64,000 bases of DNA from an uncultured Luteitalea sp. (GCA_934541105.1 CAKTDA010000008.1:124001-188000), one strand, 5' to 3'; positions 1-8,831 are shown, counted from the stretch's first letter. Notes: generated from the sequence alone by a model not told the origin. Numbers and translations are program-made.

Positions 1-449
1 CATGGGATGCGGGCAAGCTGTTCCACATCGACCTCAACGACCAGAACCCGGGCCGCTACGACCAGGACTTCCGCTTCGGTGCCGCCAATCCGCGCGCCGC
101 GTTCTTCCTCGTGAAGTTCCTCGAGGACGTCGGCTACGACGGCCCGCGCCACTTCGACGCGCACGCCTACCGCACCGAGGACCACGAGGGCGTCAAGGCC
201 TTCGCCCGCGGCTGCATGCGCACGTACCTGATCCTCAAGGAGAAGGCCGCGCGCTGGAATGCCGACCCCGAAATCAAGGGTCTCGTGGCGGCCACACTCG
301 GCGACGGCTCGACGATCGGCGGCTTCAGCGCCGACACCGCCCGCGCACTCGCCAACAGGACGTTCGACCGCCAGGCCGTCGCCGCCCGCGGTCTCGCTTA
401 CGAACAACTCGACCAGCTCACCACCGAGATTCTGCTCGGCGTGAGGTAG
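1..449 (+). CDS. xylA: Xylose isomerase, C-terminal fragment (5' end outside the window)
   Basis: The reading frame is open from base 3 and ends in TAG at 447-449, giving about 148 residues. Xylose isomerase interconverts D-xylose and D-xylulose in the cytoplasm using two divalent metal ions. The fragment begins with WDAGKLFHIDLND, followed by YDQD (local residues 19-22) and GPRHFD (local 47-52). These match the metal-2 aspartates and the last metal ligand of the short actinobacterial-type (class I) enzyme of about 390 residues. The C-terminal helical tail ends in LLGVR, also typical of that class. The operon context lies upstream and cannot be seen; the next gene is convergent. Confidence 0.93.
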   Translation, partial: WDAGKLFHIDLNDQNPGRYDQDFRFGAANPRAAFFLVKFLEDVGYDGPRHFDAHAYRTEDHEGVKAFARGCMRTYLILKEKAARWNADPEIKGLVAATLGDGSTIGGFSADTARALANRTFDRQAVAARGLAYEQLDQLTTEILLGVR

Positions 450-457
450 CACCAGTC

Positions 458-490
458 CGGGTATCGGGTATCGGGTCGCGGGTCGCGGCT
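458..490. repeat. Degenerate heptanucleotide tandem repeat
   Basis: The tetramer CGGG recurs with a 7-bp period at 458, 465, 472 and 479, and a degenerate CGGC at 486. Units are TATCGGG, TATCGGG, TCGCGGG and a partial unit. The array fills the gap between the convergent xylA and outer-membrane-protein genes and reaches the stop codon of the latter. The same 7-bp style appears at several other places in the window. Confidence 0.75.
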
Positions 491-1170
491 CAGGGCAGGG
501 CGACCGAGAGGCCGGCCGAAGCGCTGAACGTGGGGCCCCGCTTGTCATCGAGGACGACCCCGTCGCGGAGCCACACGACACGCGCATCCCCCCGCAGCGC
601 GAGGTGCCGCGTGAAGGCGATGCGGACGCCGCCACCTCCGTAGAAGACCGCGCCTGTGTGCGCGGTCGCACGCTGGTCGTCGAGCTGTCGCAGGTAGCCG
701 CCACCCGCCATCACGAACGGCACGACGCGCCGCCCGGACCATCGCCGCTGCAGCGCGACGTCGGCAATCACCTGCGTGAGGCGCGACGTCGCCGTGACGT
801 CCGGAGCGCCCTCGACGTCGCCGGAGATGTCCACCGCGAAGTCCGGTCGCGCATAGGACGCGCCGCCCTCGATCCACAGGCTGCGCGTCAGCGCCACGCC
901 GACCCGTCCCTCGACGAAGGGCGCCGCGTCGATCCGCGTCTGCGTGCGGAAGAGTGCCGCCTGCCCGCTCGTCGGCACGTCATTAGTCAGCACGTCCGCA
1001 CGCGTCTCGCCGAGGTCCCCACCGCCGAGGACTCCCCCCGACACGGAGATCTCGATGCGGGGCGGCGGGGCCGGCGCCTGGGCCTGGGCCTGCACGGCAC
1101 CCGCCGACAGGCAGGCGCACGCCACGCATGCGGCGGCGCGCATGGTCCACGTGCGGAGGCCGCCGATCAC
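490..1170 (-). CDS. Probable outer-membrane beta-barrel protein with signal peptide
   Basis: The 226-residue product has a hydrophobic signal region ending near an AQAQA stretch (about residues 10-32). It then alternates short polar and aromatic strands such as RIEISVSGGVLGG, PFVEGRVGVALT and LWIEGGASYA, as in small eight-stranded outer-membrane barrels. It ends in ASAGLSVALP rather than a terminal aromatic residue. The ATG start overlaps the TGA of the upstream matrixin gene as ATGA, which supports both the start and translational coupling. It is the last gene of the minus-strand envelope cluster. No specific family is recognised; a structural or adhesive role is only inferred. Confidence 0.7.
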   Translation of the reverse strand: MIGGLRTWTMRAAACVACACLSAGAVQAQAQAPAPPPRIEISVSGGVLGGGDLGETRADVLTNDVPTSGQAALFRTQTRIDAAPFVEGRVGVALTRSLWIEGGASYARPDFAVDISGDVEGAPDVTATSRLTQVIADVALQRRWSGRRVVPFVMAGGGYLRQLDDQRATAHTGAVFYGGGGVRIAFTRHLALRGDARVVWLRDGVVLDDKRGPTFSASAGLSVALP

Positions 1171-2219
1171 TTGCCCACGACCTCGATCGTGATGCCGGGC
1201 ACGTTGCCGCCCTTCGGCACGAAGACGGCGCGTGGCGAGAACGCCACGCGAAAGTCCACGTCCACGCGTGGGGTGTCGATGAAGCTCTCGACGTCCCCAT
1301 CGTCGAGCGGCTCCACACGCAACACGATGGGGCCCGGCGCGAGCCCCGCCAGCACGAAGGCACCGCTGTCGTCGAGCGTGAAACCGCCGACGAGGACGCC
1401 CGTGCGCAGGTGCATCGCGACGACGTGCGCGCCGAAGACGCCGAGGCCGTTCTTCGTGACGCGGCCCGATACGCTGCCGGTGTCGCGACGGAACGAGTCC
1501 TCGGGATAGATGTCGGAGATGCCGGCGATGTCGTCGGGCTGCAGCCGGCGGCCGTCGATGTTGCCGGGCGTGAACGCGATCGGGAACATCGTCGCACCCG
1601 CCGACAGCACGCGCCGGCCGCTGCCGACGGTCTCCGTCTCGCCGAGCGCGCTGTGCCCGAGGCCGCTCAGGTGGCCGATCTCGTGCGCCGCGATCGACTC
1701 CAGGTCGTATCGCCCCGCCGTGCCGGCCGGTGCGACAGACCAGGGGAAGGCGGCGTTGAAGAAGACGTCGGCTTCGAGCAGCGTGCCCGACACGATGTCG
1801 ATGGTGTAGCTCGTGGCGCCGAGCGTGCGATCGAGTTCGCGCCTGTCGGCAAACGCCAGCAGCGTGACGCCGTCGTTGTCGGACGGCTCACGGTCGCTCA
1901 CGCCAACGGGCGTGAAGCGGATCGTCGACGAAGGCACGGCCTCCCACGTGGCGAACGCGCGCGCGATGGCCTCGCGGAACTCGCCGGCCGACACCTCGCC
2001 GGCGCCCCGCGCGCCGACCATGTACGGCACCGCCTGGCCGTCGGGCCAGCGAAGGACTACGGATCGCCCGGCGATGTCGTAGCCGAACTTGAGGTACGCC
2101 GAGGTCGGGACGGTGGCGAGCAGCGCGAGTAGCACCGCGAGCCACGCCGCCCGCGCGGGCACGGCCCGCCGGCGCCGCGCGCGCCATGCGTGTGGGGACG
2201 GAAGGGACGGCCCTACCAT
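1167..2219 (-). CDS. Secreted matrixin-like (M10) zinc metalloprotease with C-terminal carboxypeptidase-regulatory-like domain
   Basis: The 350-residue product has an N-terminal hydrophobic segment (about residues 26-41) that would export or anchor it. The catalytic motif HEIGHLSGLGH lies at residues 179-189 and provides the three zinc histidines and the glutamate base. A probable Met-turn (ATMFP, M211) follows, then the common matrixin ending DDIAGISDIYP. Residues about 249-330 resemble a beta-sandwich carboxypeptidase-regulatory domain (GSVSGRV...GAHVVAM). It would act in the periplasm or outside the cell; the substrate is unknown. The start ATG overlaps the upstream stop within ATGGTAG, and its stop overlaps the downstream barrel gene, so the three genes look co-translated. 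A longer ORF in this frame runs upstream to 2924 through lpxB and is a shadow. Confidence 0.85.
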   Translation of the reverse strand: MVGPSLPSPHAWRARRRRAVPARAAWLAVLLALLATVPTSAYLKFGYDIAGRSVVLRWPDGQAVPYMVGARGAGEVSAGEFREAIARAFATWEAVPSSTIRFTPVGVSDREPSDNDGVTLLAFADRRELDRTLGATSYTIDIVSGTLLEADVFFNAAFPWSVAPAGTAGRYDLESIAAHEIGHLSGLGHSALGETETVGSGRRVLSAGATMFPIAFTPGNIDGRRLQPDDIAGISDIYPEDSFRRDTGSVSGRVTKNGLGVFGAHVVAMHLRTGVLVGGFTLDDSGAFVLAGLAPGPIVLRVEPLDDGDVESFIDTPRVDVDFRVAFSPRAVFVPKGGNVPGITIEVVGK

Positions 2220-2755
2220 GGCGCCCCCGTGAGGATCGCGCGCACGTCGGCCGCCACGTCTGCGAGCCGGCGCGGCAGCCGCGCGACGTCGCCTCGGGCC
2301 GTGGCGGCCCGCGCGGGAGCCGTCACGAACGGCGTGCCATCGGGACCGGCCATCATGCGCAGCGCGCCCTGGTGCAGGCCGAGCACGGAGTAGCCGCCGC
2401 GCGGATGCGGCGCGAGGAACCACACGAAGCGTTGGCCCCCGGTCACGGCCGGCACGCCGGGCACGCGCGTCTCGTAGCGTCCCACGCGGCCTCCGGCGAG
2501 CCGCACGTACACGGCCTCCTCTGCCGTGCCCTTCCACGCCGATGCGATGCGCACGAGCACGAGCCGCTCGGCACCCTCCGGACCCACCACGTGCCGGACG
2601 TCCACGACCTCGCCGTCGACGATCAGGGCTGCGGACTCCGTGAGGTCGGCAAGCGTCATCGGCACGACCACCGACGCACGCAGGAACACCGGGAGCAGCG
2701 CCAGCGCCGCAACCACCAGCGCGCCCATCACGACATGCCGCACGCCCGTCATCAT
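2213..2755 (-). CDS. Secreted protein of unknown function, partner of the matrixin
   Basis: I place the start at the MMTG codons (2755), 11 bp after the lpxB stop and behind an AGGACGG purine stretch; an upstream ATG at 2920 would lie inside lpxB. The 180-residue product begins with a signal peptide or anchor (GALVVAALALLPVFLRASVV). A compact domain opening VPMTLADLTESAALIVDGEVVDV follows, with RLVLVRIASAWKG and a FVWFLAPH strand. No named family is recognised. Its gene overlaps the matrixin gene by seven bases, so it may be a chaperone, substrate or inhibitor of that protease. That role is inference only. Confidence 0.7.
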   Translation of the reverse strand: MMTGVRHVVMGALVVAALALLPVFLRASVVVPMTLADLTESAALIVDGEVVDVRHVVGPEGAERLVLVRIASAWKGTAEEAVYVRLAGGRVGRYETRVPGVPAVTGGQRFVWFLAPHPRGGYSVLGLHQGALRMMAGPDGTPFVTAPARAATARGDVARLPRRLADVAADVRAILTGAPW

Positions 2756-2766
2756 CCGTCCTCGTC

Positions 2767-3906
2767 TCACGCGGTGCCCTTCCCCGCCACACGAAGCACT
2801 GCCGCAGCCGCGCGTTCCGATGCTCCGGGCCCACCGAGCGCCTGCACGACGCCTGCCAGTTGGCGGCGAACGGCGGCCGTGTGTGCCGGGTCGCGCAGGT
2901 AGCGCAGCACTTCGTCGCACACACGGACAGCCGTGAACTCGTGCTGGATCAACTCGGGCACGATCCGCCGGCCGGCGATGAGGTTGACCATCCCGAACGT
3001 GTCCACCTTCACGAAGCGACGCCCGAGTCGATACGTCAGCGGCGAGAGCCGATAGACGATCACCATCGGCTTGCCGTGCAGGGCCGTCTGCACGGTCGCC
3101 GTGCCCGAGGCCGTCACGACGACGTCGCTTGCGGCAATGACGGCGTCGGTGTCGCCCGTGTGAATCGCGATGGGCAGCCGGCTCGCGCGCACGGGCGCGA
3201 AGGCCTCGTCGTCGAGGCCCGGGGCACGCGCGACGACAAACTGCAGGTCCGGCTCGGCCGCGTGCAGCCGTGCGCAGGCATCGAGCAGTTCCGGCAGCGT
3301 ACTCGCGACCTCGTTGTGGCGGCTGCCGGGCAGGAGGGCAATCGTGCGGCCCGTGTCCGGCAGGCCATGGCGTGCCAGGAGTGATTCCCTCGACTCGCGC
3401 ACCTCGACGAGATCGATGAGCGGATGGCCGACGAAGGTCACCGGCACGCCGGCCTGCTCGTAGAGGGGTTCCTCGAAGGGAAAGATCACGAGCACTTCAT
3501 CGGCGAATCGCTTCAGCACCTGCATCCGTCCCGGACGCCAGGCCCAGAGTTGCGGGCCGATGTAGTACACGACGGGGATGCCGCGCGCGTGCAGGGCCTG
3601 CCCCAGCCGGAAGTTGAAGTCGGCAAAGTCGATGGCGACGAAGACGTCGGGCCGGCGGCGCACGGCCTCGTCCACGAGCGAGCGGTACATGCGCCATGTG
3701 CGCGGCAGGGTGCGGATGACCTCGGCCAGGCCCGTGACGGCAAGCCCTTCATAGGATCCGAGCAGCGTGCCGCCAGCCGCCGCGAGGCGCGGGCCGCCGA
3801 ACCCGAAGATCTCGGTGCCCGGCTGCTGTCGCCGGAGCGCCGACGCCAGGGCGCCGGCATACAGGTCGCCCGACGGCTCCCCGCAGGAAATCATCACGCC
3901 CGGCAT
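2767..3906 (-). CDS. lpxB: Lipid-A-disaccharide synthase
   Basis: The enzyme joins UDP-2,3-diacylglucosamine and lipid X to make tetraacyl-disaccharide-1-phosphate in lipid A synthesis at the inner-membrane face. The product is 379 residues, the usual length. It opens with the family signature ISCGEPSGDLYAG and has VVYYIGPQLWAWRPGR in the first half. The nucleotide-binding region IALLPGSRHNEV and the C-terminal GTATVQTALHGKPMVIVYR are both present. It starts 7 bp after the stop of the non-catalytic M16 gene. lpxD lies further upstream on the same strand, so two lipid A genes flank the M16 pair. Confidence 0.97.
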   Translation of the reverse strand: MPGVMISCGEPSGDLYAGALASALRRQQPGTEIFGFGGPRLAAAGGTLLGSYEGLAVTGLAEVIRTLPRTWRMYRSLVDEAVRRRPDVFVAIDFADFNFRLGQALHARGIPVVYYIGPQLWAWRPGRMQVLKRFADEVLVIFPFEEPLYEQAGVPVTFVGHPLIDLVEVRESRESLLARHGLPDTGRTIALLPGSRHNEVASTLPELLDACARLHAAEPDLQFVVARAPGLDDEAFAPVRASRLPIAIHTGDTDAVIAASDVVVTASGTATVQTALHGKPMVIVYRLSPLTYRLGRRFVKVDTFGMVNLIAGRRIVPELIQHEFTAVRVCDEVLRYLRDPAHTAAVRRQLAGVVQALGGPGASERAAAAVLRVAGKGTA

Positions 3907-3913
3907 CGCGGGC

Positions 3914-5401
3914 TCAGCGTCCCGGGACCGGCGAGCGTGTCGGTGCGCCCTTGCGCTGGAGTGACGGGCTCGTCAGGTCGAGGTCGGTGATCGGCAAGAC
4001 CTCGACGTTGTCCACGCCCACGGCCTTCAGCTGCGGCAGCACCTGTGCGGCATCGCCGACGAGCACCACCGAGAGGCGCGCCGGCTTGACGAACTCGCGC
4101 GCGACGCGCTGGATGTCGGCGCTCGTGACCGCGTTGACGCGGTCCCGGTACGTCTCGAGCTCGCGGACGTCGAGGTCGAAGAACAGCAGGCGCAGCACCT
4201 GCAGCGCGATGTCGTCGGCCGTCTCGATCGAGAGCGGGAAGCTGCCGGCCAGGTAGGCCTGCGCGCCCATCAACTCGCGCTCGCCCACCGGCTCGCGCAC
4301 GAGGCGCGAGAACTCGTCGATCACGAGGCGCAGGGCCTCGCCGGTGGTGGACGTCTGCGTGTCGGTCTCGGCGATGATCGCCCCGGCCTGCTTGTAGGCG
4401 TCCATGTCGGCCGACGCGCCGTACGTCAGGCCGCGCTCCGATCGCAGGACATTCTGCAGGCGGTTGGCGCCCTCGCCGCCGAGGATCTTGGTCGCGAGGT
4501 TCAGCGCCATGAAGTCGGGGTGCTTGCGCCTGATGGCCACGTGCCCGGCACGGATCTCGGTCTGCACGGCGTTGGGTCGATCGACGAGCACGACGCGCCG
4601 CGTCGGCTCGGGCAGTTCCATCGCCTCGCTTGCCGGCGTGTCGCGCGGCTGCCAGCCGCCGAAGGCGCGGGCCACGCCGGCGAAGGCCTCCTCGGGCTTC
4701 ACGTCGCCGACGACGGCGAGCAGGGTGTTGCCGGGCGCGAACCAGGTCCGGTGGAACTGCACGAGGTCGTCGCGGGTGATGGCCGGCAGCGACTGCGGCG
4801 TGCCGTTGCCCGGCAGGCCGTAGGGGTGGAACCCGTACACGAGCCGATCGATGACCGCATCGGCGACGTAGTCGGGGTCCTGCATGTTGACGCTCATCGC
4901 CGAGAGCGCCTGCTCGCGCACGCGGTCGAGCTCCTCCTGCGGGAACGACGGCGTCTGCACGATCTCCGACACCAGGTCCAGCGCCAGGTCGAAGCTGTCC
5001 TTCAGCACCAGCACGTTCACCGACGAGAGGTCGGCGCCGGCGCCCGTCCCGAGTGCACCGCCGACGTAGTCGATCGTGTCGGCGATCTCCGACGACGAGC
5101 GCCGGGCCGTGCCCTGGTCGAGCAGCGCACCGACCATCGCCGCAATGCCGGGCTTGTCGGCCGGGTCCTGCGCCGACCCGGCGCGCACGAGGAGCCGCAG
5201 GCTCACGGCCGGCTGTTCGTGCTGCGACACCACGACGACCCGCAGGCCGTTGGGGAGCGTGCGGATCTCGTACGGCGGAATGCGGACGTCGCCGGCCTCG
5301 AGCGGGCGCGGCGGGCGTTCCTGCGCACAGACAGGCGAGCTGACGGCAATCAGCGCCGCGACGACGAGCACCAGGCCGAGTTCGAGTGCCCGCCGAATCA
5401 C
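3914..5401 (-). CDS. M16 family peptidase-like subunit lacking the zinc motif
   Basis: The 495-residue product has a signal peptide ending near SSPVCAQ and two M16 domains. The position where the family carries HXXEH reads GIAAMVGALLDQGT, so the zinc site is absent. The C-terminal half keeps the partner-subunit R/Y signature (LQNVLRSERGLTYGAS). Such proteins pair with a catalytic M16 subunit to form the substrate chamber in the periplasm. The start is a GTG that overlaps the TGA of the catalytic gene as GTGA, which implies linked translation. Role in processing periplasmic or outer-membrane peptides is inferred from the family. Confidence 0.9.
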   Translation of the reverse strand: MIRRALELGLVLVVAALIAVSSPVCAQERPPRPLEAGDVRIPPYEIRTLPNGLRVVVVSQHEQPAVSLRLLVRAGSAQDPADKPGIAAMVGALLDQGTARRSSSEIADTIDYVGGALGTGAGADLSSVNVLVLKDSFDLALDLVSEIVQTPSFPQEELDRVREQALSAMSVNMQDPDYVADAVIDRLVYGFHPYGLPGNGTPQSLPAITRDDLVQFHRTWFAPGNTLLAVVGDVKPEEAFAGVARAFGGWQPRDTPASEAMELPEPTRRVVLVDRPNAVQTEIRAGHVAIRRKHPDFMALNLATKILGGEGANRLQNVLRSERGLTYGASADMDAYKQAGAIIAETDTQTSTTGEALRLVIDEFSRLVREPVGERELMGAQAYLAGSFPLSIETADDIALQVLRLLFFDLDVRELETYRDRVNAVTSADIQRVAREFVKPARLSVVLVGDAAQVLPQLKAVGVDNVEVLPITDLDLTSPSLQRKGAPTRSPVPGR

Positions 5402-6777
5402 TGGATCCCCCCCGCCGGGCGCTGGCCGCGCGGCATCACCGTCAGCACCATGCGGGTCTGCGGCGTGAAGTACGTCCGTGCCACGCGCTGGACGTCGGCA
5501 GCCGTGATGTTCTGGAAGATGTCGAATTCCCCGTCGGCGGTGCCGACGTCGCCCTTGTGCAGCACGACGGCGTGCGCGAGCGCGGTGGCCTTCTGCTGCA
5601 CAGTCTGGCGTCCAATCACGTAATCACGCGCGAACTGGTTCTTTGCGCGCTGGAGTTCCCGCTCGCTGATCGGCGCGCGCACCAGCTTGTCGAGCTCCTC
5701 GATGAGTGCCTGCGCCACGCGCTCGGGCTCGTGGCCGGGCGCGACGATGGCGACGGTGTAGAAGAGGTTCGGGTGCTCGATCAGGTTCGCCTGGCCGAAT
5801 GCCGAGAGGGCGAGCCGCTCCGTGTAGACGAGCCGCTCGTAGATGCGCGAGCTCGTGCCGTCCGAGAGCACCTTGGCCGCGATGTGCAGCGGGTACGAAT
5901 CCGGATGTCCGTCGTACGTGATCGGGTACGCGACGACCACGGCAGGCAGCGGCCACTCCTCCTCGATGACATACCGCACCTCCTCGGTGCGCGGGGGCTC
6001 AGGCGGGATGTTGCGCGGCACCGTGCCCGTCGGCTTCGGCACCTTGCTGAACTCCTTCTCGACGAGCGACTTCGCCACCGCGGGATCGAAATCGCCGGCA
6101 AGCACAAGCGTGGCGTTGTCGGGCCGGTAGTACGTGCGGTGGAACTCGCGCACGTCGTCGATGCTCGCGGCCTCGAGGTCGGCCATGCTGCCAATCACGG
6201 GGTGCCGGTACGGGTGCGTGGTGAACGCCTTCTCGTAGATGATCTCCGAGAGCCGTCCATACGGCTGGTTCTCGACACGCTGGCGGCGTTCCTCCTTGAC
6301 CACCTCGCGTTCGGTCTGGAACGTCGCCTCCTCCACCCGCAGCGACGCCATCCGGTCGGCCTCGAGCCACAACGCCAGCGGCAGGTACTGCGCCGGCACG
6401 GTTTCCCAGAACACCGTCGTGTCCTCGGTCGTGTAGGCGTTGCTCTGGCCGCCGACCGACGCGATGTAGGAGGTATGCGCCTCGGGCTGCACGTTGCGGC
6501 TGCCCTTGAACATCATGTGCTCGAAGAGATGCGCGAAGCCGGTGCGACCGGTCTTCTCGTCCTTGGAGCCCACGTGGTACCAGAGCTGGAGGTGCACGAT
6601 CGGCGTCGAGTGGTCCTCGAGCAGGATCACCCGCAGGCCGTTGGGCAGCGTGTAGTCCTCGAACTCGAACTTCGGCGGGCGGACCTCGGTGGCCTGCGTC
6701 GGAATCTCGAGCGCCCCGCCGGCGAGGCCGGCTGCGAGCGCGACGGCCACGACGGACCGGACGAGCATGCGTGACAT
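5398..6777 (-). CDS. M16 family zinc protease, catalytic subunit
   Basis: The inverted zinc motif HLFEH is at residues 83-87 (FAHLFEHMMFKG), with the downstream acidic helix EREVVKEERR supplying the third ligand. The product has a signal peptide (SVVAVALAAGLAGGA) and two M16 domains, about 459 residues. ATG codons lie at 6783 and 6777. I choose 6777 because a CATAAT -10 hexamer ends 8 nt before it, the spacing seen at other leaderless starts here; the start at 6783 would lie only 2 nt after that hexamer. It is followed with a GTGA overlap by the zinc-less partner, as in many bacterial M16 pairs. Confidence 0.93.
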   Translation of the reverse strand: MSRMLVRSVVAVALAAGLAGGALEIPTQATEVRPPKFEFEDYTLPNGLRVILLEDHSTPIVHLQLWYHVGSKDEKTGRTGFAHLFEHMMFKGSRNVQPEAHTSYIASVGGQSNAYTTEDTTVFWETVPAQYLPLALWLEADRMASLRVEEATFQTEREVVKEERRQRVENQPYGRLSEIIYEKAFTTHPYRHPVIGSMADLEAASIDDVREFHRTYYRPDNATLVLAGDFDPAVAKSLVEKEFSKVPKPTGTVPRNIPPEPPRTEEVRYVIEEEWPLPAVVVAYPITYDGHPDSYPLHIAAKVLSDGTSSRIYERLVYTERLALSAFGQANLIEHPNLFYTVAIVAPGHEPERVAQALIEELDKLVRAPISERELQRAKNQFARDYVIGRQTVQQKATALAHAVVLHKGDVGTADGEFDIFQNITAADVQRVARTYFTPQTRMVLTVMPRGQRPAGGIQ

Positions 6778-6785
6778 CGCCATCG

Positions 6786-6791
6786 ATTATG
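6786..6791 (-). promoter_or_regulatory. -10 hexamer CATAAT of the M16/lpxB operon
   Basis: On the minus strand CATAAT is followed by 8 nt and then the ATG at 6777, which suggests transcription starts at or next to the start codon. No clear -35 was identified. It separates the M16 operon from lpxD and would let it be transcribed independently. Confidence 0.45.
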
Positions 6792-6894
6792 GCAGCCCTA
6801 CCGACAAACGACGAACGCCGATCGCCGTGCAGTCGGTACTGGGGGCAGGAGTCGCGAGGAGCGATTGACCCGTTCGTGGGCGTCAGACCTGTAC

Positions 6895-6927
6895 GTGGGC
6901 GTCGATGTTCACATCGACGCTTCCCAC
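6895..6927. repeat. REP-like palindrome with two-base TC centre
   Basis: GCGTCGATGT (6899-6908) and ACATCGACGC (6911-6920) are perfect inverted arms around a TC centre. An outer GTGGG/CCCAC pairing is interrupted by two T bases. It lies 5 bp beyond the lpxD stop, with an extra copy of the flank TTCGTGGGCGTC at 6873-6884. Nearly the same palindrome and flank occur at 43279-43303. It could act as a transcription terminator or as a dispersed repeat. The rest of the 6784-6931 gap shows only a weak 7-bp periodicity (about 6801-6830). Confidence 0.7.
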
Positions 6928-6931
6928 CCCG

Positions 6932-7990
6932 TCACTCCCGCGGTTGGTCCCCGCCGATGTCGCTGTCGGTCCCGGCTTCGAGCGCCGCGATTCGCCGCTG
7001 CAGGTCGTGGACGAGCCGCCGCAGGCCGGGCAGCGTCCGGAATACGGCCGACGCCTTCAGCCAGTCGCGGTTGTCGATGGCGGGATAGCCCGAGACGAAC
7101 GCCTTGTCGGGCAGGGAGTTGGGGATGCCGGTCTGCGCCGTGGCACGCACGCCCCTGCCGATCGTCAGGTGCCCCGCGACGCCGACCTGGCCCGCCAGCA
7201 CCGTCCCCGCCCCGATCGTCGTGCTGCCCGCGATGCCGACCTGCGAGACGAGGATGACCCGTTCCCCGAGCTCCACGCCGTGGCCGATCTGCACGAGGTT
7301 GTCGATCTTCGTGCCGGCACCAATCACCGTCGCGCCGATCGGCGGACGATCGATGGCCGTGGACGCGCCGATCTCCACGTCGTCGCCGACGACGACCGTG
7401 CCGACCTGCGGAATCTTGACCATTGCGCCGCCCGCGTCGGCGGCAAAGCCGAAGCCGTCGCTGCCGACCACGGCATGGTCCTGCACGACGACGCGGTGGC
7501 CGAGCGTGACGCGTTCGCGGATGCTGACGTATGGATGGAGGATGCAGTCGTCGCCGACGACTGCCCCGTCGCCAACGGTGGCGTGCGGCCGCACGACCGT
7601 CCGCGCGCCGAGGACGGCACCTGCCCCGACGTACGCGTAAGCCCCGATGGACACGTCATCGCCGAGGACCGCGGAGCCATCGACGACCGCCGTTGCGTGG
7701 ATGCCGACGGGCGGCGCGGGCTGCGGATGCAGGAGCTGGAGCGCGCGCGCGAATGCCACGTACGGATTCGACGTGCGGAGCGCCGCCACGCCAGCCGGCA
7801 GCGTCACGTCGTCGCCGGCGATGACTGCCGAGGCCGCAGTCGCGGCAAGCGCCTTCGCGTAGCGCGCGTTCGAGAAGAAGGAGACGTCGCCAGGGCCGGC
7901 GGTCTCGAGGGATGCGACGCGGGCGATCGGCAGGGTGCCGTCGCCCTCGAGGCGGCAGCCGAGTTTGTCGGCGAGCTCACGCAGCGTCAA
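6932..7990 (-). CDS. lpxD: UDP-3-O-acylglucosamine N-acyltransferase
   Basis: LpxD transfers the second acyl chain to UDP-3-O-acyl-glucosamine in lipid A synthesis. The 352-residue product has the N-terminal uridine-binding domain (about 1-100, with VSFFSNARYAKAL). A left-handed beta-helix of hexapeptide repeats follows. The family histidines are visible in LVQIGHGVELG and GVAGHLTIG, and the SDGFGF loop is present. Translation apparently starts at TTG (7990): this is the first codon giving the standard N-terminus, and a TACACT hexamer ends 9 nt upstream. It is oriented toward the M16/lpxB operon. Confidence 0.96.
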   Translation of the reverse strand: MTLRELADKLGCRLEGDGTLPIARVASLETAGPGDVSFFSNARYAKALAATAASAVIAGDDVTLPAGVAALRTSNPYVAFARALQLLHPQPAPPVGIHATAVVDGSAVLGDDVSIGAYAYVGAGAVLGARTVVRPHATVGDGAVVGDDCILHPYVSIRERVTLGHRVVVQDHAVVGSDGFGFAADAGGAMVKIPQVGTVVVGDDVEIGASTAIDRPPIGATVIGAGTKIDNLVQIGHGVELGERVILVSQVGIAGSTTIGAGTVLAGQVGVAGHLTIGRGVRATAQTGIPNSLPDKAFVSGYPAIDNRDWLKASAVFRTLPGLRRLVHDLQRRIAALEAGTDSDIGGDQPRE

Positions 7991-7999
7991 GACAGCGGG

Positions 8000-8005
8000 A
8001 GTGTA
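8000..8005 (-). promoter_or_regulatory. -10 hexamer TACACT of lpxD
   Basis: TACACT on the minus strand ends 9 nt before the TTG start of lpxD. No Shine-Dalgarno sequence lies between them, consistent with a leaderless or near-leaderless message. Confidence 0.4.
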
Positions 8006-8041
8006 GCACGCGGATCGCGCCTGCCGGCGGCCGCGGCGACG

Positions 8042-8752
8042 CTACCGGGCCTGCGCCGCAAGCCGATCCGGGACCATGCGCGCGACAAACAGCGGCAGGT
8101 CCTCGAGGTGCAGGCGCCTCGCGATGTCGAGCACGAGCGGGGCCCGGGCGTCGCCGGGCAGCTGGATGGCGCCCCGCAATTCCGAGAGCGGTTCGCAGGC
8201 CGTCATCTGCCACGCCACGCGACCGAGCCCGTGGCGAGCGCCGCGCCACGAGAGATAACGGGCGACGACGAAGAAGCCGAGGAAGTATGCGAGCACGTTC
8301 GGGCCGGGCACGATCGCCAGGGCGCCGGATCCGATGAACAACACCGTGGTGACGATCAACCACACCAGGTGGCGGTCGGCGTCCTTGCGCAGCGACGTGC
8401 GCATCACCTGCAGCGCCTGGTCGGGCCTGACGTCGTCGGGGTGGTGCAGCGTGACCTCGGCTTGCTTGCGCAGGTGCCAGAGCAGACGCTGCTCGTTGAT
8501 GTGCTCGGCGACGCCCCGCAGGGTGCGCCGCTTCAGTCGGCCGAACGCCGACCCCGGGTCCGGGAGTTCCTCGCCGCGCGCGCGGCGGCGACGCTCCTGC
8601 TCGGCCTCGTGGAGCATCTCGCGGAAGCGGTCCATGAGCCGGCGGAACATGCCGCGATCCGTCGAGAGATCGGCTGGCGCGTTGTCGTCGGCCGGCTCAC
8701 AGTAGGGTTCGAGGCGGCCGCCGCCAATCGGGATCAGATAGACATCGAACAT
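8042..8752 (-). CDS. Membrane protein resembling the mitochondrial K+/H+ exchange-related family
   Basis: I choose the start at MFDVYLIPI (8752), because homologues known to me begin with this VYL-P motif followed by YCEP; an ATG further upstream at 8938 would cross the divergent gene. The product is 236 residues. A charged helical first half (RFREMLHEAEQERRRRARG) is followed by two adjacent membrane helices (about residues 137-175: LVWLIVTTVLFIGSGALAI and NVLAYFLGFFVVARYL). The overall shape resembles bacterial proteins labelled mitochondrial K+-H+ exchange-related. I am only moderately sure of that assignment and no activity is demonstrated. A TACTAT hexamer lies upstream at about 8775. Confidence 0.6.
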   Translation of the reverse strand: MFDVYLIPIGGGRLEPYCEPADDNAPADLSTDRGMFRRLMDRFREMLHEAEQERRRRARGEELPDPGSAFGRLKRRTLRGVAEHINEQRLLWHLRKQAEVTLHHPDDVRPDQALQVMRTSLRKDADRHLVWLIVTTVLFIGSGALAIVPGPNVLAYFLGFFVVARYLSWRGARHGLGRVAWQMTACEPLSELRGAIQLPGDARAPLVLDIARRLHLEDLPLFVARMVPDRLAAQAR

Positions 8753-8831
8753 GCGTCGTTGCTGCTTCCTACGATAGTACCGGCATTCCCGTTCAATCGA
8801 CCGCCGGTCGCTGCTGGTACCCTCTGTTGCT

